A stretch of 57,560 bases of DNA from a virus, in the IMG/VR virus record IMGVR_UViG_3300032313_001576, positions 1 to 57,560 of that record. One strand, written 5' to 3'. Within the stretch, counting starts at the first letter, position 1, and every line of letters starts with the position of its first letter. Positions 9,141 through 17,715 of the stretch are shown here, one piece after another. Both the position numbers and the translations under genes were made by a program. The notes beneath the pieces were generated by a model. The model had not been told where the DNA came from and searched no databases. It saw nothing but the letters and a program-made list of their open reading frames with translations.

Positions 9141-9149
9141 GTCAAGTGC

Positions 9150-9506
9150 TCACTGTGCCCTGGAGAGGATTTGCGCGTAGTCTTCGCCCAGTTGAGCGAG
9201 AACCTCACGGTCCTGCTCCTTGAGGGACGCGACGAGGAGCAGGTATTCCTGCTCGTCGTCGATGAACATGTTGTCCAGGGCGACCGTCCCCAGGAAACCG
9301 GCCGCCGCCCCGATTCCCAGCGCGGCGGGGAGGTTATTGTTGATGACTTCCACGCCTCCGTAGCGGCCGGCGGCCCAGGTTCCGCCGGCGACGATGCCTC
9401 CATGTGCAAGACGCTTGCCGTTGCGACCGAGACCGAGCGAGTTCTCCATGAATCCGGAGTACTTGGTGTAGGCGTTCATCTTGCCGTCGTTCTTCTTCTT
9501 TGCCAT
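9150..9506 (-). CDS. Small protein with Gly/Ala membrane segment
   Basis: ATG 9506 has a strong AAGGAG site 9 nt upstream and gives 118 aa. The frame stays open to ATG 9608, which has its own GGAG site and the GTCATAA motif 24 nt before it, so a 152-aa form is possible. The N-terminus is basic (MAKKKNDGK). The centre is Gly/Ala-rich (AALGIGAAAGFLGTVAL), a likely membrane helix, followed by an acidic helical tail. Function unknown. Confidence 0.5.
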   Translation of the reverse strand: MAKKKNDGKMNAYTKYSGFMENSLGLGRNGKRLAHGGIVAGGTWAAGRYGGVEVINNNLPAALGIGAAAGFLGTVALDNMFIDDEQEYLLLVASLKEQDREVLAQLGEDYAQILSRAQ

Positions 9507-9631
9507 GGTGGTACGCTCCTTAGAGGGGGATGCATCGTTTTGATCGAGAATATGTTCCGGCGAAACGTTCGCCGCCGGAGATCTCACCTTCATCGGGGGT
9601 TTCTTCATGCTATGTCTCCACAGCAAAATAG

Positions 9632-9638
9632 TTATGAC
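9632..9638 (-). promoter_or_regulatory. GTCATAA promoter-like motif
   Basis: GTCATAA on the minus strand overlapping the stop of the HTH gene and lying 24 nt before ATG 9608. A related copy (GACATAA) is at 9643-9649. It would allow separate transcription of the small membrane protein gene. Confidence 0.4.
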
Positions 9639-10303
9639 GGTTTTATGTCATTTTTTAGACGCTCGAACACATCCTCTTTTAGAGTTCGCTCCAGTGCTGT
9701 GGTCGCGTCACTCAAATTCTCCAAGTAGATGAAGATCGAGATCTTCAACCTCCTCCTCCCATCTGCCAGCAGACGATGAATCTGCTGAAGCTCAAGAGAC
9801 GTGGAGTAGTCTGGATGCGTGGTCACCTCAGAGAGCATCCGTCCGCACAGGCGAAGTAGAATCTTCCATGCAGCCCCCGCACCGCTGAATGTCAGAAGAT
9901 CGGCCTCATCCATCCGTGTAAAGATGTCGGCCCATGCCCGCATCTCGGTCGTGGAGTAACTCCCAGCAGGACGCCCATACTGCTCGATCATGGCAGCGTG
10001 AAGCTCCTTCGCGTACTGGCTCGTCATGCCAAGACTTTCGTTCCGCAGGTCCAGCATGTGCTGGATGACTGCAACCTCAGACTCGAGACGCCGCACTGTT
10101 GCGCGAAGGGTGCGGATCTCGGCTACAGTAATCCTCTCTCCTTTTGGGGCGGCAAGAAGCTCGTGGACTTCCTCTGGGTCCAGTAGTCGAGATCTTCCGC
10201 TACCAGTACTTGTAAGTTGTCCCGTCTTGATGTAGTTTCGGATAGTTCTCTCTGTCTTGCCGAGGACGCGTCCTGCGTCGGCTATACTCATCGAGTACTT
10301 CAT
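9632..10303 (-). CDS. Excisionase/MerR-like HTH DNA-binding protein
   Basis: ATG 10303 follows GGAG with 5-nt spacing; earlier in-frame starts would run through the leader of the divergent gene. Residues 1-50 (MSIADAGRVLGKTERTIRNY...) form a winged-helix-type HTH of the excisionase/MerR kind, where a short helix-turn-helix is followed by a basic wing (TGSGRSRLLD). A coiled-coil stretch (about 60-95) suggests dimerisation. The remaining 120 residues are helical and unassigned. It faces a late gene across only 18 bp, so it may regulate that junction. A role in gene control is inferred. Confidence 0.7.
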   Translation of the reverse strand: MKYSMSIADAGRVLGKTERTIRNYIKTGQLTSTGSGRSRLLDPEEVHELLAAPKGERITVAEIRTLRATVRRLESEVAVIQHMLDLRNESLGMTSQYAKELHAAMIEQYGRPAGSYSTTEMRAWADIFTRMDEADLLTFSGAGAAWKILLRLCGRMLSEVTTHPDYSTSLELQQIHRLLADGRRRLKISIFIYLENLSDATTALERTLKEDVFERLKNDIKPS

Positions 10304-10321
10304 TCCCACTCCAGGTTTCTG

Positions 10322-11407
10322 ATGTACGGCAGTCCGATCACCAAAGAGTATCTCCAAGGTCTCGCTCAGGCGGCGACCTCGGACTTCCTGTCCAGAGGTA
10401 CTCCGCTGACAGAGGCCGTAATCAAGCAGGCAAGTGCCTGTGGCGCAAACTTGACAGCTGAGCATGTTCGGCGTATCTGCGAGATGACGTACCACGACAC
10501 GTATGAGCGAATGCACAAGCAGGCTTCCAGCGCCGATCGGTACATCGTCTTCGATCCCCCGGATGCAGAAGTCGCAGCCGAGGTTCTTCGCGCAGAGAAG
10601 GTCGCATCAGCGCCTAAACGCGCAACTTCTTTGTCCGGTGGTGTTATGACAGAAAAAACTGCATCTACATCTGTGCCGAGACTCCCGAAGTTCAAAGCAG
10701 CGAATGCCTTTGACGAGCTCATGAAGTCTGCATCGGACACCGACTACAGTGCTCCGTTTACGAAGGCACAGGGCCTTCATGATCTCAAGAAGATCCATGA
10801 CTCTTTGAAGGAGGCATCCGCCGCGGTGACTGCGGAACTCCGATCGCTCGATACGGAGATCATGTCCGCGAGGCGCGAGCTGTCCAAAGAAGCATACGCC
10901 GCAGTGAAGGACGGCGTGTCCGTAGAGGACGTTCTTCATGCCTGCTTCGGAGGCATGGACTGGAATTCTACATCCCAAGAAACTGCGACCAAGGTCGCAT
11001 CAGATCTCTCCGAGTACCTGCTTGGAAAAGAGCGGACGACTGCCGGACTTCGGCTGACGAAGACCGCGTCCTTCGGAGAGATCAATCCGGCGCACCCACT
11101 TCCTGCCTCATTCTCAAAGGTTGCGGCGGTGGAGGAGCGGCACATTCACCTTGAGATCGCGCTGCGCGATATTCAGGCCGATCTTGAGTATACGAATAGG
11201 GCACTGACCGAGTCCTTATTCGGAGAGAAGATGGCCTCCGTGCCGAAAGCCCTTCGCTCAACATCAGGCATCAGAGCCGTAGGACACTTTGTAGAGGAAC
11301 ACCCGATCCTGGCCGTGGGAACAGCGGGTGCGGCGGCAATGGGTGCCTCCACACTTAAGAAGTCGGGTGTCCTCGACCCAAGAAAAGCCCCGGGAGGTTC
11401 CAGATAA
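10322..11407 (+). CDS. Unassigned virion protein dense in K-x-A-S segments
   Basis: ATG 10322 (MYGSPITKEYLQGLAQ) has a weak AGG upstream. The longer frame from 10217 would overlap the divergent HTH gene and is rejected. The 361-aa protein contains about nine K-x-A-S or K-x-A-A segments, including HKQASSA, EKVASAP, TEKTAST, ATKVASD, LTKTASF, FSKVAAV and GEKMASV. They separate short helical blocks. Its position between terminase and protease genes suits a head-associated or scaffold-like role. A portal would be expected near here, but this sequence lacks portal features I recognise. Confidence 0.55.
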   Translation: MYGSPITKEYLQGLAQAATSDFLSRGTPLTEAVIKQASACGANLTAEHVRRICEMTYHDTYERMHKQASSADRYIVFDPPDAEVAAEVLRAEKVASAPKRATSLSGGVMTEKTASTSVPRLPKFKAANAFDELMKSASDTDYSAPFTKAQGLHDLKKIHDSLKEASAAVTAELRSLDTEIMSARRELSKEAYAAVKDGVSVEDVLHACFGGMDWNSTSQETATKVASDLSEYLLGKERTTAGLRLTKTASFGEINPAHPLPASFSKVAAVEERHIHLEIALRDIQADLEYTNRALTESLFGEKMASVPKALRSTSGIRAVGHFVEEHPILAVGTAGAAAMGASTLKKSGVLDPRKAPGGSR

Positions 11408-11955
11408 TGGCTATCCAAGTACCAGCAACTGCATATTTGGCGTACGCTCGTGGGGAGATTACCTCGGAGGAGTTGTTGAGTCTCGAGAAGACGGCGGAGG
11501 CACTCAATAAGTCCGCCTCCATGAGCGGAGCCCAGATCGCGGCACTCGGCGGACTCGCGCTTGCCGCCCCAACACTGGCGTACGCCGGAGCGCAGGTTCC
11601 CCAGGCAATTGAGAGCACGTTTGGGGCCATGAACTTCAATCGCGATCTTCGTCGAGTTGTGGAGGTTAACCCCCAGCTAGGATCCCCGGATGATCCGAAT
11701 CTGCGTATGGCATTCAAAACGCTCCGCAGTACCAATCCTGAGTACTCCAAGGATCCTCTAATCGCAGGGACGATCCTCGACATGGTCATGACAAACCGGA
11801 TGAACCCGGATGACCCCACTAGCGCGCCCCGCTACGATCCTGCGCTACTCCAGAGCATCCAGCAGAAGAATAAGACCCCCAAGGACTACGCGGCGGAGGC
11901 TGCGTCTAAGGCTACCGCTGGCGCAGCTACCAAGGCTGGCTTGCTGGACGACTGA
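11407..11955 (+). CDS. Unassigned late protein upstream of protease
   Basis: A 182-aa product, TAATG-coupled to the previous gene and TGATG-coupled to the protease gene. The N-terminus (AIQVPATAYLAYARGEITSEELLSLEKTAEAL) reads as a helical tag reaching EKTA, then LNKSAS. An Ala/Gly/Leu segment (ALGGLALAAPTLAYAGA) may be membrane-active. The C-terminus is disordered and Ala-rich. Function not recognised; head-associated by context. Confidence 0.5.
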   Translation: MAIQVPATAYLAYARGEITSEELLSLEKTAEALNKSASMSGAQIAALGGLALAAPTLAYAGAQVPQAIESTFGAMNFNRDLRRVVEVNPQLGSPDDPNLRMAFKTLRSTNPEYSKDPLIAGTILDMVMTNRMNPDDPTSAPRYDPALLQSIQQKNKTPKDYAAEAASKATAGAATKAGLLDD

Positions 11956-13865
11956 TGGAGAAATATTCGCTATTCTCTGGTAAGTCTGAGTCCGGCTCTC
12001 CTCTGATCCACAGGGTAGAGCCCGGCTCGTCGTACGGTCTATCTGAGACAGATGGACTCTCCAAGACTGCTTCTGGAGAGCACCTTCCCGAGGTAATTGA
12101 GCTAATTGAGTCGATCCGAGCCCAGCCAGGTCGTCTCTATCTGGTCAACTCCGCATTAGGCGCAGGCGAGTACGTCGGGTTCAACCTACGCGGAGACTGG
12201 TTCACCGAAGTGGGGCTGCGTCGGACACCCCCGGGATTTGAGCAGATTCCTGTCTGGGACATTGATGCGCGAAGGCGCGCAGCAAACGAGACAGAGGCCC
12301 TTCCTCAGTGGGGCTCTCTAACTTGGGGCTATCCGACGTTTTACAATGCGCACCGCTTTCGGCATCATGTCAACAAGGATCCCAATAAAGCATACGGCTT
12401 CATCTTAGGTGCATTTTGGGATGACCGCATGAAGCGCGTCATCCTGGTATCCGAACTTATCCGGGAAATGTGCGCGCAGCAGGGCGCTATGGATCTCTAT
12501 TCCAGAATCGAAGCGGGAGAGTTCCCCGACTCGAGCATGGGAAGCAAAGTCCCATACGATCGATGCTCAATCTGTGGGTATATCGCACGCACCCCAATGG
12601 AGTACTGCAAACACGTCCAGAGAGGAGCCCCTCCTCCATACGGCATGAAGGCAATGCTGCCAGACGGTCGGGTGTGCGGCGTCTACAATGACTATCCGCG
12701 ATTCTTTGATGACTCGTTCGTGTTCGTCGGTGCAGAGCGATCTGCAAAGGTGATGTCGAACGTCACCCCAATGCTCTCGGGACAGAACGCGTACTCTCAG
12801 AAGATTTATCCCTTCCAGCCAGGTGGGATGAAGCTCGCGTCTGCGCCAGAGGAAGCCCCGGCAAAGACCAAGCCGGCACCTGTCCCCGACGCAGTGCTGG
12901 AGCAGGCGCTGACCCGCGCCCTCGAGACCATTCCTGCCTCTACACCACTGGAACGTGAAGCTCTGCGGTTTTTCATGCAAGAGCGTCTGGCAGAGGAGCG
13001 TCTGCTTGCTGGTACGATGTCTGCCCCCGAACTCCAGATGTGGAGAGAGATCTCGGTCCACACCTTCCAGCGTAGGTATGGCGTAGCTCCACAGCAGATT
13101 TCGCACCTGAAACAAGTCTTCAACGAGCGCGCGAACGCACAGCTCGGTATCAAGACTGCATCCTTCTCTAAGGTTGCAGAGATGCTGAAGCGCATTCCTG
13201 CCCCGTCTGCATCTCAGATGAGTCTGGTGCGCAAAGAGGAGATGTGCCTACCTGAGCTTCCGCGCGACGTGCTTGATGCAATTGCAGAGAATCCCGGGCC
13301 CAATCTTCGCGCAGCGGCAAGACTTGGGATTGTTCTTCGCCCGCGCGAGTTCATGCGGGTAATGATCGTCCGAAAAGACCCAGATCTAGCGGACGATCTC
13401 TATGAAAACAATCAGGTCTTCGCACAGCGTCCTATTCGTATGTCATCATCACCGTTCAATGCAGCCTCCTTCGTTCCGGAGGATGCGATGAGCGCGATGA
13501 TCAATCTTCTCAGCCCGTTTCTCCAAAGTAGGTCCTTTGCTCCGGCGGCCATGCGTTCACGCATGGTGATTCGAGTGTCGCCCTCTCCGGTAGAGGAGCC
13601 AGAAGAGGTAGACGGGTTGGAGGAGATTGCGGATCTTTACAATGCGTATAGGCTGGGCTTGATTGACAACAAGCCTGACCTGAGCGCAGTATCAGTCCCG
13701 GGCGCATTCTCGTCACGAATCGATGATGATGTAAAGATTGCCGATGATGCGATTGCGTTATCAAACATCATGCTGCATGTTGCCTACTGGCCAGGTCTTA
13801 GATTAGGATTGGTCCACGAGGCTGAGGGATCCACTCCCGAAGACGCCCCCTCTCTCCCACACTAG
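11955..13865 (+). CDS. Prohead maturation protease, S78-like, with extra C-terminal region
   Basis: A 636-aa protein whose N-terminal 270 residues match the phage prohead serine protease pattern. There is a His-containing strand (HRFRHHVNKDP, about 133-143) in which the catalytic His is expected, and a Ser in the turn PDSSMGSK (about 192-197). An embedded Cys cluster (RCSICG near 204-207 and EYCKH near 217) looks like a small zinc site seen in related large-phage proteases. A long Pro/Ala/Glu linker and a helical C-terminal domain follow, with LSKTASG, IKTASF and SKVAEM segments. The family normally trims scaffold and capsid proteins during head maturation. The extra 350 residues may act as a fused scaffold. 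Catalytic assignment is by pattern only. Confidence 0.75.
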   Translation: MEKYSLFSGKSESGSPLIHRVEPGSSYGLSETDGLSKTASGEHLPEVIELIESIRAQPGRLYLVNSALGAGEYVGFNLRGDWFTEVGLRRTPPGFEQIPVWDIDARRRAANETEALPQWGSLTWGYPTFYNAHRFRHHVNKDPNKAYGFILGAFWDDRMKRVILVSELIREMCAQQGAMDLYSRIEAGEFPDSSMGSKVPYDRCSICGYIARTPMEYCKHVQRGAPPPYGMKAMLPDGRVCGVYNDYPRFFDDSFVFVGAERSAKVMSNVTPMLSGQNAYSQKIYPFQPGGMKLASAPEEAPAKTKPAPVPDAVLEQALTRALETIPASTPLEREALRFFMQERLAEERLLAGTMSAPELQMWREISVHTFQRRYGVAPQQISHLKQVFNERANAQLGIKTASFSKVAEMLKRIPAPSASQMSLVRKEEMCLPELPRDVLDAIAENPGPNLRAAARLGIVLRPREFMRVMIVRKDPDLADDLYENNQVFAQRPIRMSSSPFNAASFVPEDAMSAMINLLSPFLQSRSFAPAAMRSRMVIRVSPSPVEEPEEVDGLEEIADLYNAYRLGLIDNKPDLSAVSVPGAFSSRIDDDVKIADDAIALSNIMLHVAYWPGLRLGLVHEAEGSTPEDAPSLPH

Positions 13866-13875
13866 CGAGATACCC

Positions 13876-15309
13876 ATGTCCCTACTCGCAGAACTACAGT
13901 CTCGGGGCGTCACGACCGAAGATCTTGAGAAGGCGGCCTCTGTGCGTCTTTTCGAGAAGGCCGCGGCCGCCGAAGGTGTCAATCTCGACGACCTACGTGA
14001 AGACCAGGTCATCTCCCTGTTTGAGCAGTTCGTTTCCGCTCCCACCTCATCCACCAAAGAGGCCTCCGCCATGAATGACGAAATCGTTGACCTTTTCGAG
14101 AAGACTGCCGCTGCCGAGGGCATCGACCTCGACGAAATGAGCGACGAGGATCTCGCAGAGCTGTATGAGCACTACGTCGAGAACGTGCTTCCGGCGCAGG
14201 TTGAGGGTGCCGACGAGGACCTCGAAAAAGAGGCTGCTGCTGACATCCTGGGTCTCTTCGAGAAGACCGCGGCGGACGAGGGTATCGACCTTGACGAACT
14301 TGATGAGGACGAGATCGTAGAGCTCTACGAGCACTACGTCGAGAATGTACTTCCGCTCCAGATCGGCGACGAAGACGCCGAGGAGAAGGTGGCGGACGCT
14401 CAGGAGAAGCTCGCGGAGGCCGAAATCCTTGGCCGACACATGGCTCGGGCCTACGCGGATGAGATGGACAAGGTCGCCAGCATGAAGGATCGCGTTGGCG
14501 AGGAGTACCGTAAATTCCGTGGCAAGTCTACCCTGAAGGACAGGGCTCGTAGGTTTGGCCGCTCGTACAAGAGCGCCCTGAAGGCGGAGCAGTTCCGTCA
14601 GGGGAACACCGACCGCAAGAGCCGGCTGACTGAGCTTGCCTCCAAGATGGGTATTAAGAGGCCCCGCAAGGACGCCCGCAAGAACATGCTCAGAGGCGGC
14701 CTCAAGACCCTGGGTGCCTACGGCGCCCCAGCGGCACTTCTCGGCGGCGGTGCCTACCTGGCCTCGAAGCACATGTCCAAAAAATCCTCCGCGTTCGACG
14801 AGATTGAGTTTGACGACGACGTGCTCGACGCGCTCTCGATCATTGAGGACGAGTTCGGAGAGGACGTTGCGGAGGACGTTGCAGGGGACGTAGCTGAGAA
14901 GGTCGCGTCGCTTTCCAAGAGATACCGTGCAAATCGTGACTTGGGAGCCCCCAAAGCAGAGTCGTTTGTCGACGCTGCTGGCGACACCATGAGATCCAAG
15001 GCGGTGCGCGGAACGACCCTTCTTACTGGCAGCCTGTTCAACCAGATGAGCGGCAAGAAGGGTCCTGGCGTTCTCAGAGCTGCCTACGGTAAGGGCCACA
15101 AGAAGGGCCTCATCTTCAATCGCAAGGGGAAGGTCGATAAGGAGCTTGTGAGAGAGGCCCGCAAGGTCCTCGCTGCTCGTGGCGCTGTCGGGCTCGCTGG
15201 CCTCGGGGCCGCTGGCTACGCGGGCAAGAAGCTCCTCGAGAAGAAGTCCTCCGACTCCGCCGCCGATCTAGCCGTCGAGATGCTTCTTGACGCTGGCTAC
15301 GACATCTGA
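13876..15309 (+). CDS. Acidic triple-repeat, scaffold-like protein
   Basis: A 477-aa protein. Residues about 20-165 hold three copies of a 45-residue acidic unit built on LFEKxAAxEGxxLDE followed by E-L-Y-E-H-Y-V-E-N-V-L-P in copies two and three. A basic central region (about 200-275) precedes a Gly/Ala hydrophobic segment (APAALLGGGAYLA). A second acidic block is followed by another Gly/Ala segment near the C-terminus. K-x-A-S-type segments (LEKAASV, MDKVASM, AEKVASL) lie between blocks. The position after the protease and the extreme charge segregation suit a scaffold or internal core protein; this is inferred. Recently duplicated DNA underlies repeats two and three. Confidence 0.6.
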   Translation: MSLLAELQSRGVTTEDLEKAASVRLFEKAAAAEGVNLDDLREDQVISLFEQFVSAPTSSTKEASAMNDEIVDLFEKTAAAEGIDLDEMSDEDLAELYEHYVENVLPAQVEGADEDLEKEAAADILGLFEKTAADEGIDLDELDEDEIVELYEHYVENVLPLQIGDEDAEEKVADAQEKLAEAEILGRHMARAYADEMDKVASMKDRVGEEYRKFRGKSTLKDRARRFGRSYKSALKAEQFRQGNTDRKSRLTELASKMGIKRPRKDARKNMLRGGLKTLGAYGAPAALLGGGAYLASKHMSKKSSAFDEIEFDDDVLDALSIIEDEFGEDVAEDVAGDVAEKVASLSKRYRANRDLGAPKAESFVDAAGDTMRSKAVRGTTLLTGSLFNQMSGKKGPGVLRAAYGKGHKKGLIFNRKGKVDKELVREARKVLAARGAVGLAGLGAAGYAGKKLLEKKSSDSAADLAVEMLLDAGYDI

Positions 15310-15317
15310 TGACTCCT

Positions 15318-15360
15318 CACGGCGCCATCTCTTGTGAACACCACGAGGGGTGGCGCCGTG
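15318..15360 (+). promoter_or_regulatory. Hairpin enclosing the start of the next gene
   Basis: A perfect 10-bp inverted repeat (CACGGCGCCA ... TGGCGCCGTG) spaced by 23 nt. The distal arm contains the GTG 15358 start and the loop holds the GAGGGG ribosome site. No T-run follows. It may restrain translation of the downstream gene or mark an RNA-processing point. Confidence 0.45.
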
Positions 15361-15636
15361 CTTGATCTCATGTGGCCTTTCTTTGTGGACGAACTAACAA
15401 AGCTATCGTCAAATAGCATTGATGATACACTTCGGGTTCCTGGCACCGCTAATGGAACTCCAAGAGGACTCGCGAATCCTGGCCGCGCCGCCGGACAAAA
15501 CCTCGCTAGATTTCAGGCCGGAGTGGGAAGACCCACGGTGACCGGCACAGCTCGAACAGCAAACAACCCCTCATCCCCGCTGTCCTCTGGAACCACTGGT
15601 TTCGTAGGGACCCCAGAACCCCCTCCCGTTGAGTAG
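15358..15636 (+). CDS. Small protein with WPFFVDELTKLS N-terminal tag
   Basis: GTG 15358 has GAGGGG 7 nt upstream; GTG 15334 and ATG 15370 are alternatives. The 92-aa product starts MLDLMWPFFVDELTKLSS, matching the FF-x-DEL-x-K tag of the proteins at 29592 and 37710. The rest is low-complexity (Gly, Pro, Thr, Arg) and probably disordered. The shared tag on an otherwise disordered peptide supports a targeting function; function itself is unknown. Confidence 0.5.
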   Translation: MLDLMWPFFVDELTKLSSNSIDDTLRVPGTANGTPRGLANPGRAAGQNLARFQAGVGRPTVTGTARTANNPSSPLSSGTTGFVGTPEPPPVE

Positions 15637-15645
15637 AGGTCGTCC

Positions 15646-17076
15646 ATGAGCAACTACAGAAGCATGATTGACCAGGCTCTTGAAACCGCTCGTGCGCGTG
15701 CTCACACCCCTGTTGAGACCGCCAAGGTCGCATCTGCCCACGGGTCCTTTCTCATCAAGGAAGCCGAAGAGATCGCGGGAGCTCTGGAGTTCCTCTCCTT
15801 AAGTGCGTCGGGTGGCGATAAGGTTGCGGCCTTCCGCCAGGAGATGATCCGCGACTTCTATAAGGCTGCAACAGCCAGCCCCGCCCAGGGTCCGACAGCG
15901 GCTTCGGGTACTCAGGGAATTGCCCCGTCCGAGGGAAGGACCCGCCTTGCCCCCAAGGGACTGGTCGCAGGCAATAGTCCTACTCAGGGGTCAGCCACTC
16001 CCGAAGCCAGGGACGGCGAAAAGACTCTGCGTGAGTCATTTAAGCAAGCGGGCAGCCAGTCTCTGTACGACGTGCTCATGAACAACAAGACCGCCGGAAT
16101 GGGCGGTCCCGCTGAACACGACTCAGAGACGATGGCGGGAGTCTCGACACAGAATGAGAACTCCACGTATCGTAAGACCCTGCATACGAATGAGGGCCCA
16201 GTCAACGCAAATCGCCGCGAGCTAAAGAAGAATACGCGTGCGCGTTTGGCCGAAGCTTTCGGACACACCAGCGATACACTCGGCGATGCTACCGCTTCTC
16301 AGATTTTCCCGCAGGCTGCAAGCCGAGGGCACTTGAAGGTCTCCTCGGTCCGGAGGCGTCTTCAACTACTGAAGAAAGGCTCTGCTCCGCCACCAAATAT
16401 TTTTCAGAGAGGCCTCGATTACGTACAGAATTTGACGCCCAGACAGCTCGACTACATGAAAAAGCAGATAGCAGGCGTCAACGATGTAGTAACTGAGGGA
16501 AGAAAGGCGGTTTCTAACATCGGAGACCAAGTTCGGGATGCGGGAGGGGCACTTGCTGGCGTCGTGGGTTCCATGCGGGGGGCCGCCCGGGGGGCAGCTC
16601 CTGCGCCGGCCGCGGAGGGTCTGACTACTGGTCAGAAGGCTCTCATCGGCGCAGGCGTAGGGGGCGCAGGGTTGCTCGGTGTGAAGATGCTGCACGACAG
16701 GTCCACTGCAAAGCAGGCTTCTGCCCTGGGCGGGCCGTCATCAATGAACAAAGAGGCCTACGACTATGGCGGAGGATCTTTTCAAGCGACGCGTCCTGTT
16801 TATGAGATGAGCGATGACGAGCTTGCTCGTCGCATCGCCTATGAAGAAGGCGAGACTGGGATGAGGACAGGCATGGGCGCGTTGGGAGGTGCACTGACGG
16901 GCGCGATGATTGGTTCAGCAAATCCGAGTAGTTCCCTCAAAGGGGCCGCATTAGGAGCCGCGGTTGGAGCGCCCATTGGTGCTGCCGGCGGCTACATGTC
17001 ACAGAGACTAAAGTCAGTGGAGGCCAACAGAGAGGCAGCTCGCCGTGCCCGGTCCTCCTCGGATAGCAGGAGCTGA
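15646..17076 (+). CDS. Unassigned late protein with glycine-zipper segments
   Basis: ATG 15646 has AGAGG upstream. The 476-aa protein has an N-terminal helical segment with TAKVASA and GDKVAAF, a disordered Pro/Thr region (about 80-130), and NNKTAGM. A central coiled-coil follows, then two Gly/Ala-rich hydrophobic stretches (ALIGAGVGGAGLLGVKML and GALGGALTGAMIGSA). Such glycine-rich segments occur in injected or membrane-associated virion proteins. AKQASAL and LKVSSV are further K-x-A-S-type segments. No family name can be given. Confidence 0.5.
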   Translation: MSNYRSMIDQALETARARAHTPVETAKVASAHGSFLIKEAEEIAGALEFLSLSASGGDKVAAFRQEMIRDFYKAATASPAQGPTAASGTQGIAPSEGRTRLAPKGLVAGNSPTQGSATPEARDGEKTLRESFKQAGSQSLYDVLMNNKTAGMGGPAEHDSETMAGVSTQNENSTYRKTLHTNEGPVNANRRELKKNTRARLAEAFGHTSDTLGDATASQIFPQAASRGHLKVSSVRRRLQLLKKGSAPPPNIFQRGLDYVQNLTPRQLDYMKKQIAGVNDVVTEGRKAVSNIGDQVRDAGGALAGVVGSMRGAARGAAPAPAAEGLTTGQKALIGAGVGGAGLLGVKMLHDRSTAKQASALGGPSSMNKEAYDYGGGSFQATRPVYEMSDDELARRIAYEEGETGMRTGMGALGGALTGAMIGSANPSSSLKGAALGAAVGAPIGAAGGYMSQRLKSVEANREAARRARSSSDSRS

Positions 17077-17077
17077 A

Positions 17078-17326
17078 ATGAGTATCTTGCGCCGCCGTCG
17101 CGAACCAACAGAGAAGAAAGCATCCATCGCCGAGTACTCAGTCCTTTTCGATAAGATCGACTCGGGTGAGTTTGGTCCGCACGTAAAGGAAGCCCTATTT
17201 GGGGTTTGCGAAGGACTTAGTTCTTCGCTACAATCGCATCACGCGAAGGTTGCATCTTCGCCGATGCAGATGACAGAATCCCAGGCGAGGCAGGCTCGAC
17301 TGGACCAACTACTCCGAAAGTTTTAG
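17078..17326 (+). CDS. Small unassigned protein, EKKASIAEY N-terminus
   Basis: ATG 17078 lies 1 nt after the previous stop, with AGGAG 6 nt upstream. The 82-aa product has a basic N-terminus, then EKKASIAEYSVLFDKIDSG, a helix, and HAKVASSP near its end. It resembles a short version of the K-x-A-S-bearing late proteins. Function unknown. Confidence 0.5.
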   Translation: MSILRRRREPTEKKASIAEYSVLFDKIDSGEFGPHVKEALFGVCEGLSSSLQSHHAKVASSPMQMTESQARQARLDQLLRKF

Positions 17327-17337
17327 CGAGGACTGCA

Positions 17338-17703
17338 ATGCTCAAGATTGGTAGTGCAGAACTGGCTGTGGTCTCTGCGAAGAGCGCGACAGTCATTCGC
17401 TCGCTGACCGAAAAGGTCGCGAGCCTGGAGCAGGAGAACATCCAGCTCCGCACAAAGCTTGCTTCTATTGCACGCGACTCTCAGGTTGCTGAGCTCGCGC
17501 GTGAGATGGAAGACAAGGGCCTCAACGCCCACATGACGTTCGATGAGAAGATTGCGCATCTCCGGGGTCATGCGCAGCTTGAGAACGTCAGGGAGGCTGT
17601 GAAGATGGCGAGCGCGGGCAATGTTCGCATCGCTGATCTATCGGACCGTCCTGGCAGGTCGGCTCTTGACCCCCTCACTTCCTTCTGCCTCACTGGCGAG
17701 TAA
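17338..17703 (+). CDS. Coiled-coil late protein
   Basis: A 121-aa protein with a clear heptad region (about residues 15-60: VIRSLTEKVASLEQENIQLR) and K-x-A-S segments TEKVASL, RTKLASI and VKMASAG. It ends with LTSFCLTGE. It sits just before the decoration and capsid genes, as a scaffold or core component might. No family recognised. Confidence 0.5.
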   Translation: MLKIGSAELAVVSAKSATVIRSLTEKVASLEQENIQLRTKLASIARDSQVAELAREMEDKGLNAHMTFDEKIAHLRGHAQLENVREAVKMASAGNVRIADLSDRPGRSALDPLTSFCLTGE

Positions 17704-17715
17704 TAGGAGCCAACC

